Shown one piece after another: positions 1 through 7,750 of a DNA stretch of 43,934 bases. The stretch spans positions 1 through 43,934 of the forward strand of contig SKQW01000244.1 of assembly GCA_007118805.1 (NCBI GenBank), read 5' to 3'. The DNA is from Rhodobiaceae bacterium. Its GTDB lineage: Bacteria > Pseudomonadota > Alphaproteobacteria > Rhizobiales > Tepidamorphaceae. The position numbers were made by a program, and so were the translations under genes. Position 1 is the first letter of the stretch, and each line of letters begins with the position of its first letter. The notes under the pieces were generated by a model, which saw only the letters and a list, made by a program, of their open reading frames with translations, had not been told where the DNA came from and ran no database searches.

Positions 1-263
1 GCACGGGTTTCGACATGCACCGCCCGCGCCCGGCCGTGGAGGCCGAAATGAATTACCGCGTCAGGCGCGACTTCGTGCCAAAGCCGCACGACCAGAGCCC
101 CGGCGGCGGCATATTCGGTTGGCAGCACCGCCGCACCGATCTCGACATCCAGCCGACGCGCGAGCCTGTCGACATCAAGCCCGGCGATCAACGCCTCCGT
201 CGGGTTGCGCGGGGCGCCGGGGAAGCCGGAAAAGCCGGTGACGAGCAGGCGTAGAGGTCTCAT
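1..263 (-). CDS. Pyroglutamyl-peptidase-like protein (C15 family), N-terminal part
   Basis: This is the first 87 or so codons of a leftward gene that runs off the window's left edge. The visible protein starts MRPLRLLVTGFSGFPGAPRN and continues with a VLPTEY stretch and a PDAVIHFGL stretch. These match the beginning of pyrrolidone-carboxylate peptidases, which remove N-terminal pyroglutamate in the cytoplasm. The family's catalytic Glu, Cys and His lie further on and cannot be checked. The ATG at 263-261 overlaps the TGA of meaB in an ATGA arrangement, so translation is probably coupled to meaB. The family call rests on the N-terminal signature alone; catalytic competence is unknown. Confidence 0.6.
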   Translation of the reverse strand, partial: MRPLRLLVTGFSGFPGAPRNPTEALIAGLDVDRLARRLDVEIGAAVLPTEYAAAGALVVRLWHEVAPDAVIHFGLHGRARAVHVETR

Positions 264-1276
264 CGATCCGCTTCGTTGAGGCCGATCAGCCGGGCGATCT
301 CCTCGACGGCCGCGGAGGGCGCCAGCGTTCCCTGCCGAACCTCGCCCTCGATCGCGGGCAACCGCCCGGCAAGCTCGGACCGGGCACGGACAAGGCCCAG
401 AAGCCGCTCCTCGAGCATGGCCCACATCCATTTCACTTGCTGATCGCGCCGGCGGGCCTCGAAGGCGCCGGCGCCCTTCATGGCGTCGCGATGGGCCTCG
501 AGCTTCTCCCAGAGCGCGTCGAGCCCCTGATCGGCGAGGCCGGAAATCGTCAGCACCGGAGGGGTCCAGCCCTCTGCCTGCGGCGCCAGGATCCGCAGCG
601 CGGCGCGATAGTCGGCGGCGGCGCGGCGCGCCCGGTCGGCATTCTCGCCATCCGCCTTGTTGACGGCTATCACGTCGGCAAGCTCCAGCACGCCTTTCTT
701 GATGCCTTGAAGCTCGTCGCCGGCGCCCGGCAGCATGAGCACGAGGAACGCGTCGACAAGATCGGCCACGGCGGTCTCCGATTGGCCGGTGCCCATCGTC
801 TCCACGATCACGACGTCGAATCCTGCCGCCTCGCACAGCAGCAGCGTCTCGCGGGTACGGGCCGCGACACCGCCCAGCGTGCCGGCGGAAGGCGAGGGAC
901 GGATAAAGGCGCGATCATCGCCAGCGAGCCGGGCCATGCGGGTCTTGTCGCCGAGGATCGAGCCGCCAGTGCGCGCCGAGGACGGATCGACCGCGAGCAC
1001 GGCGACGCGATGGCCTTCACGCGTCAAGTTGACGCCGAGTTGGTCGATCAGGGTCGACTTGCCGACGCCGGGAACCCCGGTGATGCCGATGCGCCGCGCC
1101 ATGCCCGTCAAGGGCAGAACCGCCTGGACGAGATCGGCGGCGGCGCGCCGGTGCTCGGGCTTGCGCGATTCGACCAGAGTGATGGCCCGCGCGAGCATGG
1201 CGCGATCGCCGGCACGGATCCGGGAGACGGTCTCGTCCAGGCTGAGCCCGGTGGGCAGGATGGCGGCTTTGGTCAT
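260..1276 (-). CDS. meaB: Methylmalonyl-CoA mutase-associated GTPase MeaB
   Basis: The 338-residue protein is a G3E-family P-loop GTPase. Known members protect or reactivate adenosylcobalamin-dependent methylmalonyl-CoA mutase in the propionate-to-succinyl-CoA route. Visible motifs are the Walker A loop GVPGVGKST near residues 67-75, VDPSSARTGGSILGDKTRM near 97-114, an ETMGTGQSE switch region near 159-167, and the base-specificity motif NKAD near 206-209. The length fits the family (about 330). It follows the DUF1131-like gene by 36 bases and overlaps the next gene by four. The mutase genes are not in the window. The family usually has ETVGVGQSE where this protein has ETMGTGQSE, a mild variation. 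Confidence 0.95.
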   Translation of the reverse strand: MTKAAILPTGLSLDETVSRIRAGDRAMLARAITLVESRKPEHRRAAADLVQAVLPLTGMARRIGITGVPGVGKSTLIDQLGVNLTREGHRVAVLAVDPSSARTGGSILGDKTRMARLAGDDRAFIRPSPSAGTLGGVAARTRETLLLCEAAGFDVVIVETMGTGQSETAVADLVDAFLVLMLPGAGDELQGIKKGVLELADVIAVNKADGENADRARRAAADYRAALRILAPQAEGWTPPVLTISGLADQGLDALWEKLEAHRDAMKGAGAFEARRRDQQVKWMWAMLEERLLGLVRARSELAGRLPAIEGEVRQGTLAPSAAVEEIARLIGLNEADR

Positions 1277-1312
1277 GGCCGCGGCATAGCGCAGCCCGGC
1301 CCGCGCGTCACC

Positions 1313-1891
1313 TCACGATGCGCGCGGCGGCTGCCAGACGATGCGGTGGAGGCGACCGGAGGCGAGATGGGACTGCGGCGCGAGCTCGCTGTCCGGACCG
1401 TCCCAGCCGCCGTTGTCGAAGACAAGCCGAACATTCGATGCACGAGGATGGGCACAGACCGCCATGCCGGACCAGGCGCCGCGCCCCACCGAGCAGTCGG
1501 CCCGCCGCGCGCCCGTCTCGCGGAACGTCGCCCCGAGCCGTTCGCCGCTGGGACCCGCAATGGCCAGGCCCGAGCCGTGCACAGCCCGGATCTCGCGGCC
1601 CGAGGCGTCGGGCAGGATCTGGAACACCTGCAACCCGTCCTGGAACACGGTGATCGCGTGAATCACGCCGGATTCATCGGCCGTGCGCACCGTCTCAAGG
1701 TCGCTGTCCGGGAACAGCTGGCGGAGCGCAGCGGTGGAATAGGCCGTGGTGCCGTCGATCGGGCCGGCGCGCTCGGGCGAGATCGTATAGGCGACCGGCA
1801 CGGCCCTCAGAACCTCCGTATCCACCCCTGACTCGATGCAGGAGGCGACCGCCAGCCCGACACAGAAGTACATGACGACACGCGCGAACAT
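1313..1891 (-). CDS. Putative lipoprotein, DUF1131 (YfeY-like) family
   Basis: The 192-residue protein begins with a short hydrophobic segment ending in a lipobox-like AVASC, with Cys18 as the likely lipidated residue. This points to export and membrane anchoring. The rest is soluble and includes GPIDGTTAYSTAALRQLFPD, DGLQVFQILPDASGREIRAV and two later cysteines (DCS, VCA). From memory this pattern resembles DUF1131, the family of the RpoE-regulated lipoprotein YfeY; its function is unknown. It is the first gene of a leftward run with meaB and the peptidase-like gene, but there is no obvious functional link. I am sure it is a gene and less sure of the family. Confidence 0.65.
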   Translation of the reverse strand: MFARVVMYFCVGLAVASCIESGVDTEVLRAVPVAYTISPERAGPIDGTTAYSTAALRQLFPDSDLETVRTADESGVIHAITVFQDGLQVFQILPDASGREIRAVHGSGLAIAGPSGERLGATFRETGARRADCSVGRGAWSGMAVCAHPRASNVRLVFDNGGWDGPDSELAPQSHLASGRLHRIVWQPPRAS

Positions 1892-2290
1892 GAGATGTCT
1901 CTCGCTGGGAAGTAAGGCTCAGAGCCCGAATCTAGTATATCGGCCCCGGTCGTCCGGCAAGCGGGGAAACCGCGTGTTGGCACAGCCCCCGCAGAGCAGG
2001 GAACGGCGCCCTGATCGGGCAAGTTCCTATCGGCCGCAAGGTCCCCGGCATCGCCCGCGTGCATCGACGAGCGGAGATCGGCCCGGCAAGCCACCCCCCA
2101 GCCATTGAACACCACGTCGACAGGCCCCGGACCGGCGGCCCATGCCAACCTTGCCGTTGTCCCGTCAGTTGCGCTAAACGGAAGGGACGACCCGGTCGAC
2201 CCCAAAATGCCGTTGACAGGCGGCGACCGGGGAGGAGAAGCCGCCTGAGGGGCGGGTAAAATATTTGTTTGTCAGGGCGTTACCTACCAC
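1892..2290. other. Intergenic stretch without a supported gene
   Basis: The 399 bases between the DUF1131-like gene and the tRNA hold only short reading frames with arginine/proline-rich shadow composition. A TTGACA occurs at 2213-2218 and an AT-rich TAAAATATTTG at about 2257-2267, just before the tRNA. Their spacing does not form one promoter. Apart from the possible leftward promoter at 1934-1960, I see nothing definite here. Confidence 0.6.
1934..1960 (-). promoter_or_regulatory. Possible sigma-70 promoter of the DUF1131-meaB run
   Basis: Read leftward, TTGCCG (1955-1960) and TATACT (1934-1939) are separated by 15 bases. They would place a transcript start about 35 bases before the ATG at 1891. 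The -10 is good; the -35 and the spacer are weak. Confidence 0.3.
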
Positions 2291-2367
2291 GTCCCCGTAG
2301 CTCAGCCGGATAGAGCATCAGATTCCTAATCTGAGGGTCGCAGGTTCGAATCCTGCCGGGGACGCCA
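2291..2367 (+). tRNA. tRNA-Arg (anticodon CCU)
   Basis: A complete cloverleaf can be folded by eye. The acceptor stem pairs GTCCCCG (2291-2297) with CGGGGAC. The D arm has GCTC/GAGC. The anticodon stem pairs TCAGA (2318-2322) with TCTGA (2330-2334) around the loop TTCCTAA, giving anticodon CCT at 2325-2327, which reads AGG. The T arm is GCAGG-TTCGAAT-CCTGC, followed by discriminator G and an encoded CCA (2365-2367). tRNA-Arg genes are frequent integration sites, but no integrase or att-like duplication is visible nearby. Confidence 0.97.
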
Positions 2368-2431
2368 CCTATCAAAGGCTCTTGCAGGAGGCCTTCCACC
2401 GTCCCACCCCGGGATGGCGTACCCGCCGGAC

Positions 2432-3331
2432 TCAAGCCGGCGGCGCCTCGCCGGCCGGCGCGCGCTCGGCAATCACCCAGTCGCGGAACGCCCTGACGCG
2501 CGGGTCGCGCAGGCGCTCTTCGGGATAGACCAGATGATAGCCAGTGCGCAGCGGCACGGTGAGCTCATAGGGGCGCACCAGCACGCCACGTTCAAGCTCG
2601 GCCTCGACATATCCGGTGTAGCCGAGCAGCAGCCCCTCCCCTCCGATGGCCGCGGTCGCCGCCATCGAGAAGCTGGTGAAGCGCAACTGACGGAGCGGCC
2701 TGACCTCCGCCGCCCCGGCCGCCTCGAGCCAGGTTTCCCAGTCGTCATAGGCGCAGCGGATGAGCGTGACGCTGGACATTGCATCGCTCAGCGGCTGGCC
2801 GCGAATGCGCTCGGCCAGGGCCGGCGCGCAAACTGGCGACACGCCAAACCTCATAATCGGCTCCGCGCACAGGCCGGGCCAGACCCCTTCCCCGTAGCGC
2901 AGCGCCATGTCGGCCTCGCCCGCCGCCAGGTCGGCCAGCTGCGGCGCGCTGACGACGGCGATCTCGATATCCGGATGCTCGGCCAGGAAGCGATGGAAGC
3001 GCGGCATCAGCCAGCGAAAGCCGAACTCGGTCACGAGGCTGATCGTCAGAGGACGCGACAGGTCGGGCCCGAGCAGATCGACCGTCGCTGCCGCGATCGC
3101 GGCAAAGGCCTCGGTGATCGCCGGGCGGTATCGTCGCCCGGCTTCGGTCAGCGCCAGCCCCGTGGTGGTGCGGCGCAGGAGGCCCACCCCGAGTTCCGCT
3201 TCGAGACCACGTATGCGGTGGCTGACCGCGCTTGGCGATATGCCGAGCGCGGCCGCCGCGCCGGACAGATTGCCGGTGCGGGCAACCGCTTCAAAGGCCT
3301 GCAGGCCGCGCAGCGAGGGTGTTCGGCGCAT
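2432..3331 (-). CDS. LysR-family transcriptional regulator (GcvA-like)
   Basis: The 299-residue protein has a classical LysR winged helix at residues 1-65, with the recognition region AAAALGISPSAVSHRIRGLE and then LRRTTTGLALTEAGRRY. A periplasmic-binding-protein-like effector domain follows (about 90-295, including RPLTISLVTEFGFRWLMPRF and DIEIAVVSAPQLADL). The wording of the motifs is closest to GcvA-type regulators. The regulated gene is not evident, because the gene upstream is on the same strand and the tRNA lies downstream. A GAGG sits seven bases before the ATG. A TCTCA-N9-TGAGA inverted repeat at 3352-3370, about 30 bases upstream of the start, is a candidate autoregulatory site. Confidence 0.93.
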   Translation of the reverse strand: MRRTPSLRGLQAFEAVARTGNLSGAAAALGISPSAVSHRIRGLEAELGVGLLRRTTTGLALTEAGRRYRPAITEAFAAIAAATVDLLGPDLSRPLTISLVTEFGFRWLMPRFHRFLAEHPDIEIAVVSAPQLADLAAGEADMALRYGEGVWPGLCAEPIMRFGVSPVCAPALAERIRGQPLSDAMSSVTLIRCAYDDWETWLEAAGAAEVRPLRQLRFTSFSMAATAAIGGEGLLLGYTGYVEAELERGVLVRPYELTVPLRTGYHLVYPEERLRDPRVRAFRDWVIAERAPAGEAPPA

Positions 3332-3651
3332 CGTCCGGCCTCATGAAATTTTCTCAAGTCATTACTGAGATCTTCGCGCTTGATCTGGGGCGAACATCGA
3401 ATGACGGTGCGGCTATGTATAGAGATTTCTTCATATCCGTCACACCGCTGCCGAGCAAGTGCCGGTCGCCACAGTCCGACCTGTCCCGGCAGCTCCTGAC
3501 CCTACTCATGCCGGGGCCGCCGGGGCTTGCCGACCATGCGATCCAGTCCATGGTCCTGAACGATCCCCAATACGAGGAAGCGGCCTTGCCGCGTCGCGAG
3601 CCCGGCCGGCGATAATCCGCCGCGAAGGCTGCTGCGGCCCCGGCGGGCGCG
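3332..3651. other. Intergenic stretch, no supported gene
   Basis: The 320 bases between the lysR start and the end of the esterase-like gene contain the candidate LysR operator and a moderately AT-rich patch at about 3345-3440. No reading frame here has a credible composition or Shine-Dalgarno. Confidence 0.6.
3352..3370. promoter_or_regulatory. Candidate LysR operator (inverted repeat)
   Basis: A perfect TCTCA-N9-TGAGA dyad lies just upstream of the lysR start. Many LysR regulators bind interrupted dyads upstream of their own gene. The site and its link to this regulator are inferred from position only. Confidence 0.35.
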
Positions 3652-5025
3652 TCAGTGCAGCGGCGTCAGCGGTTCGCTATCCTCGAGAAAAATCAGCGCG
3701 TCGTAGCGCAGCGCAGGAATCGAAGGCAGGTAGTTGCGGCGGTGGTCCTCGGCGGGCGCGTAGACGACGCCGACGGCACGATGCCCGAGGACGGTGCGCA
3801 GCGGCTCCGCCATATCGCCTCGGTGCGGGAACACCAGAACCGCATTGCCCACTTCCATCCTTTGCAGGGTCGCCTCGAAACTGCCCGGCGGCGGTGACGG
3901 GACGTCCATTCGCTCCACCGCGCCGTCCCATCGCCGTGCCGCGAGGGCTTGACCTTGATAGGTCGCCAGACCGACGAGAAAGACGTTGTCATCGCCGTAG
4001 GCCTGTCGTGCCAGCTGACCGATATTCTGGGCGCCGCGATTTGCCATGGCGGTGGCACGGGCATCGCCGATATGGGTGTTGTGCGCCCATACGATGCCAC
4101 GCGCCGGCCGTGCGGTAGGCGCCGCCTCGGCGGCATGGAGACTCAGGAGCCGGGCCACCGTTTCCTGCATGTGCCGCGCGCGCCAGTTCCAGGATTGCGA
4201 CCCTTCCGCTGGCTGCATGCGATAGAACTGTTCGGCCCGCTCGATGACCGCCGCCTTCTGCGCGGCGCGAAAGCTTCCTTTCAGCGCATCGCGACCGATG
4301 GAGTCGATGCCAATTGCCGCTTCCCACAGCCCGAAGGTGAGGGTACGCCCGGCGGCAACCCCCTGCCAGACTGTCGGATTGGCCATCGCGGCCCGCGCAT
4401 AGCCGTTCGGATCGCCGCGATATCGCGCGAACATGGCGTAGTCGGCGCGCACTTGCGTAAGCCGATCCGGATGCTCGGCGGCGTACCAGTCGAGCAAGGC
4501 ATCGAGCGCGCGCCAGGGCGCGTAGACATCCATTCCGTAAATGCCCACACGCGCCGCCGGCGGCCGGTCACGGTTGACCTCGTGCAGCCACTCGGCGAAT
4601 TCCGCGAATTCTTCATTCGCCCACAGCCAGTGGGGCCACCGGTCAGCCGCTCGCAAGGCCGCCGCGGCACTGTCATCGGCCTGCGGGTCGTGCCGGACAT
4701 AGCGGTCGAGCCGGGCGATCGACATCCAGTCGCCCTCCACGGCCACAAAGCTGAAGCCATGCTCGGCGATCAGCCGCCGCGAAATCTCGGCGCGCAGCGC
4801 ATAGAACTCCTTCGTGCCATGTGTCGACTCGCCGAGCAGGACGAGCTGCCGATCGGCCGCCGCCGTGATTATCCGGTCGAGATCGGCCTCCTCGTCCCTG
4901 AACGGCGTTGCCACCTCCCGGTATGCAGCGGCGAGGTCACGCGCCCCGGCGTGGACAAGATCCGCGGCGGCGAGGAAGGCGAGGAGGGTGCCGACGGCCG
5001 CGCCCAGCCACAGGACATGTCGCAT
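3652..5025 (-). CDS. Erythromycin-esterase-family hydrolase, probably exported
   Basis: The 457-residue protein starts with a signal-peptide-like segment (hydrophobic residues about 4-24, then VHAG). It continues with the erythromycin esterase family fold: LVLLGESTHGTKEF (Glu66, His69), FVAVEGDW (Glu97), GIYGMDVYAP, and VWAHNTHIGDA with further conserved His residues. These correspond to the Glu/His active-site set of the EreA/EreB/succinoglycan-associated superfamily. Most chromosomal members are of unknown substrate, so macrolide resistance should not be assumed. AAGGGAGA precedes the ATG. A TTGAAA (5064-5069) and TAAAGC (5041-5046) pair, 17 bases apart, could be its promoter but would leave a very short leader. 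Confidence 0.85.
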   Translation of the reverse strand: MRHVLWLGAAVGTLLAFLAAADLVHAGARDLAAAYREVATPFRDEEADLDRIITAAADRQLVLLGESTHGTKEFYALRAEISRRLIAEHGFSFVAVEGDWMSIARLDRYVRHDPQADDSAAAALRAADRWPHWLWANEEFAEFAEWLHEVNRDRPPAARVGIYGMDVYAPWRALDALLDWYAAEHPDRLTQVRADYAMFARYRGDPNGYARAAMANPTVWQGVAAGRTLTFGLWEAAIGIDSIGRDALKGSFRAAQKAAVIERAEQFYRMQPAEGSQSWNWRARHMQETVARLLSLHAAEAAPTARPARGIVWAHNTHIGDARATAMANRGAQNIGQLARQAYGDDNVFLVGLATYQGQALAARRWDGAVERMDVPSPPPGSFEATLQRMEVGNAVLVFPHRGDMAEPLRTVLGHRAVGVVYAPAEDHRRNYLPSIPALRYDALIFLEDSEPLTPLH

Positions 5026-5351
5026 GTTCCCGTCTCCCTTGCTTTATGGGGCCGTGCGGGCCGTTTCAACCCGAATCCACTTCTAGTTGTATGACATCTC
5101 GCGCCGGGCGGCGAGAACCCCGTCCGATCCCTCCGGAGGGACCGGTGGAACAGTGCCCCTTCCGCATCCGCCGCTGGCTCGCCATCCTCGATGCTGCGAG
5201 CTTGCCGTAACGTATCCGCCAGAACTATGTAGACAATGGAGATTTGCATCGACGCGCCAGGCGGAACGCGCGGCCACCAGATAGCGTAGCGATGGCGGAT
5301 GATCCCGCCCGAAACGCGACGCGGTGCCCGGAACGAGGTTCAATACCCAGC
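5026..5351. other. Divergent intergenic region before fixL
   Basis: The 326 bases between two divergent genes hold a perfect 14-bp palindrome TCCCTCCGGAGGGA (5128-5141). They also hold a possible rightward promoter for fixL: TTGCCG (5202-5207), an 18-base spacer and TATGTA (5226-5231). No TTGAT-N4-ATCAA FNR/FixK box was found. Confidence 0.4.
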
Positions 5352-6851
5352 ATGACCCTTTCGAACTCTCAGGACCGGGCGCACGCGAGAGCGCAGACGG
5401 GGTGGGCGCCCGAGCGCCTCCATCCGTCTGTTCCATATGCCGTGGCGGTTGGTGCCGTGGCCATCACCTTTCTGGTGCGACTTGCCTTCACGCCCCTCCT
5501 TGAGGGACAGGCGCCCTATTTGCCGTTCGTTCCCGCAATGCTGATCGCGGCCGGCATCGGCGGGTTGGGCCCGGGATTGCTGGCCACCATGCTCAGTCTT
5601 TTCGGAGTCTATTTCTTCATATTTAGTTTTGGTGAGCTGAATTGGGCGAGCGCGCTGAACAGTTTGGCCTTTGCCCTGATCGGCGTCGCCTCGGCATGGT
5701 TCGGGGAACGCCTGAAGCGGACCAGAACACAAGCCGTGGACCGTCTGGCACATCTCCACTCGATTCTCGAAACCGTACCCGACGCGGTGATCGTCATCGA
5801 CGAGCGCGGCATCATTCAGTTCTTCAGCGCGGCGGCCGAGGCCTTGTTCGGCTATTCCGAGGAGGAGGCGATCGGCCGGAACGTTGCCATTCTCATGCCC
5901 TCGCCCTATCGCGAGGAGCACGACAGTTACATCGCTCGCTATCTGCGCACCGGGGAGCGGCGCATCATCGGCATTGGCCGGGTCGTGGCCGGCGAGCGCA
6001 AGGACGGCACGAGCTTTCCGATGGAGCTGGCGGTCGGCGAGATGACAAGCGGCGATCAACGCTACTTCACCGGCTTCGTTCGCGACCTCACCGAAAGGCG
6101 GAAGAACGAGAGCCGGATGCAGGAACTGCAAACCGAGCTGGTTCAGGTGTCCCGACTGACCGCCATGGGCGAGATGTCGTCGAGCCTGGCTCACGAGCTC
6201 AACCAGCCATTATCGGCGATTGCCAACTATCTGAACGGGGCACGGCGGCTGCTGGCGATGCCGGGCGGGCCCGATATGCAGCTTCTGGAGAACGCCCTGA
6301 CCAATGCCTCGGAGCAGGCGCTTCGGGCGGGCAACATCATACGGCGGTTGCGGGACTTCGTGACCCGCGGCAAGAGCGAGCACCATATCGACACCGTCTC
6401 GAAGATCGTCGAGGAAGCCAGCGCCCTTGCGCTGGTCGGCGCCAAGGAGATGGGTGTCTCGGTTCGCTTTGCGCTGGATCGCGCGGCGGACCAGGTTCTG
6501 GCGGACCGCATCCAGGTGCAGCAGGTCCTGATCAACCTGATGCGCAACGCGGTCGAGGCCATGGAAGAGGCGCCGCGACGGGAGCTTGTCCTGTCCTCGC
6601 GCGCCGTGGACGACGACTGGATCGAGATCAGCGTGGCCGATACGGGGCCCGGTCTGTCGGACGAGGTCGCGGCCCGGCTGTTTCAGCCCTTCGTCACCAG
6701 CAAGCCGCATGGGATGGGGGTCGGGCTGTCCATCTGCCGCACGATCATCGAGACGCATGGCGGCCGGATCTGGGCCGAGCCTGGCGCCGATGGCGGTTGC
6801 GTGTTCCGGTTCACCCTGCCGCGCGTGCCAGACGAGGCGATACCGGGATAG
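5352..6851 (+). CDS. fixL: FixL-type oxygen-sensing histidine kinase
   Basis: From the chosen ATG the protein has 499 residues. Membrane segments lie at about 28-120 (DUF4118-like). The PAS domain (about 135-250) carries [30 protein letters not shown] and RRIIGIGR. His190 and Arg210 have the same 20-residue spacing as the haem-ligand His200 and oxygen-sensing Arg220 of Bradyrhizobium FixL. The kinase part has the H box [12 protein letters not shown] (His281), an N box [21 protein letters not shown] and [13 protein letters not shown]. FixL is known to autophosphorylate when haem is deoxy and to phosphorylate FixJ. No fixJ or fixK lies in the window. An upstream in-frame ATG (5292) and TTG (5244) exist; 5352 is preferred because GAGG precedes it and the upstream codons look non-coding. 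Confidence 0.93.
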   Translation: MTLSNSQDRAHARAQTGWAPERLHPSVPYAVAVGAVAITFLVRLAFTPLLEGQAPYLPFVPAMLIAAGIGGLGPGLLATMLSLFGVYFFIFSFGELNWASALNSLAFALIGVASAWFGERLKRTRTQAVDRLAHLHSILETVPDAVIVIDERGIIQFFSAAAEALFGYSEEEAIGRNVAILMPSPYREEHDSYIARYLRTGERRIIGIGRVVAGERKDGTSFPMELAVGEMTSGDQRYFTGFVRDLTERRKNESRMQELQTELVQVSRLTAMGEMSSSLAHELNQPLSAIANYLNGARRLLAMPGGPDMQLLENALTNASEQALRAGNIIRRLRDFVTRGKSEHHIDTVSKIVEEASALALVGAKEMGVSVRFALDRAADQVLADRIQVQQVLINLMRNAVEAMEEAPRRELVLSSRAVDDDWIEISVADTGPGLSDEVAARLFQPFVTSKPHGMGVGLSICRTIIETHGGRIWAEPGADGGCVFRFTLPRVPDEAIPG

Positions 6852-6882
6852 GACTGACCGACGGTGCAAGTCCCGTTCGATT

Positions 6883-6931
6883 CCCTGCCGCCGGCCGCGT
6901 GACGCGCTCGGGCACTGGCAGGGCCTTTATT
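6883..6931 (+). terminator. Probable terminator after fixL
   Basis: CCCTGCC (6883-6889) pairs with GGCAGGG (6917-6923). A smaller GCG/CGC stem lies in the loop, and CCTTTATT follows. It is 31 bases after the fixL stop, in the gap between two convergent genes. The T-run is short, so efficiency is uncertain. Confidence 0.4.
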
Positions 6932-6941
6932 CCGCCCGGCC

Positions 6942-7628
6942 TCAGGCTTTCGCTGCGGCCCCGCGCAGCCGAAGATGATCGTCGACCGCGGACACGCCGG
7001 GAATGCTCTCCGCGGCCACGCGCAGCGCTTCGCGTTCTTCCGGCGAGGCAACCTCGCCCCACAGACCGACCACCCCGTTGGTAACGGTGATGCTGCTTGC
7101 GGGTAGGGTGACCCACATCTCGCCGGCAAGCCTATCCATCAGCGCTGCGCGTATCGCGCGGTCGGACGGCACCGCGCCGGCGTGCCTGCGGACCGCCAGA
7201 ACGCCGCGCAAGATGTCCGACCGCGTCACAATGCCAACGAGTTCCTCTCGCTCGATCACCAGCACCCGGCGCACCCCATGTCTTTCCATCTCGGCCAGAA
7301 CATCCAGGAGTTCGGTATCGGGCGGAACCTCGACCACGCCTGGGGTCATCACGTCTCGCGCCCGCGTGCCGTGTATGCGCGCGAACCGACTGGCCAGGCT
7401 GGCCTGATCGGTGAACAGTTCGAGCCACCAGCGACCCTTGGATCCGGCACCGATCTCCGGGCGATGCAGCAGATCGGCTTCGCTCAGGATTCCGGCCAGC
7501 CAGCCCCGGCCATCGATCACCGGGACGCCGCTGATCCCCTTATCGAGGAGGAGCTGCGCGACCTCTTCGATCCTGGCGTCGGATCGCACGGTGATCACCG
7601 GGCTGGTCATCACGTCCTGGGCCTGCAA
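6942..7628 (-). CDS. CBS-domain plus BON-domain protein
   Basis: The protein has two CBS repeats (VMTSPVITVRSDARIEEVAQ near the N-terminus and VMTPGVVEVPPDTELLDVLA near the middle) and a C-terminal BON domain (IRAALMDRLAGEMWV to VDDHLRLRG). CBS pairs bind adenosine nucleotides; BON domains are thought to bind membranes or other hydrophobic partners. I chose the TTG at 7628 as start because GGGAG lies six bases before it and the family typically begins MQA-x-DVMT. A GTG at 7679 would add 17 residues without such a signal. It is convergent with fixL. Proteins of this architecture are often stress- or oxygen-regulated, so a functional link with FixL is possible but unproven. Confidence 0.88.
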   Translation of the reverse strand: MQAQDVMTSPVITVRSDARIEEVAQLLLDKGISGVPVIDGRGWLAGILSEADLLHRPEIGAGSKGRWWLELFTDQASLASRFARIHGTRARDVMTPGVVEVPPDTELLDVLAEMERHGVRRVLVIEREELVGIVTRSDILRGVLAVRRHAGAVPSDRAIRAALMDRLAGEMWVTLPASSITVTNGVVGLWGEVASPEEREALRVAAESIPGVSAVDDHLRLRGAAAKA

Positions 7629-7750
7629 CGCATACTCCCTCAGCGCGGCAGTTGAATGGCCGGCCCTGGGCGCCGGCACGAGCCACGGTCATCACCGTTG
7701 GTTCATAACCGCCTATCGAGGGATTCGCTCCTTGGCAAGGGCACGCCCCG

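Noticed and set aside
437-1831. A long open frame (464 codons) antisense to meaB
   Set aside because: It lies opposite a clearly conserved gene, has arginine/glycine/histidine-rich low-complexity composition, and shows no domain. It is a GC-rich shadow.
2213-2262. TTGACA and TAAAAT upstream of tRNA-Arg as one promoter
   Set aside because: The two elements are 38 bases apart, too far for a sigma-70 promoter, and neither has a good partner.
2291-2431. Integration site of a genomic island at tRNA-Arg
   Set aside because: No integrase, direct repeat of the tRNA 3' end or composition change was seen near it.
3652-5025. Macrolide resistance determinant
   Set aside because: The family match to erythromycin esterase is real, but chromosomal exported homologues are widespread with unknown substrates, and there is no mobile or resistance context.
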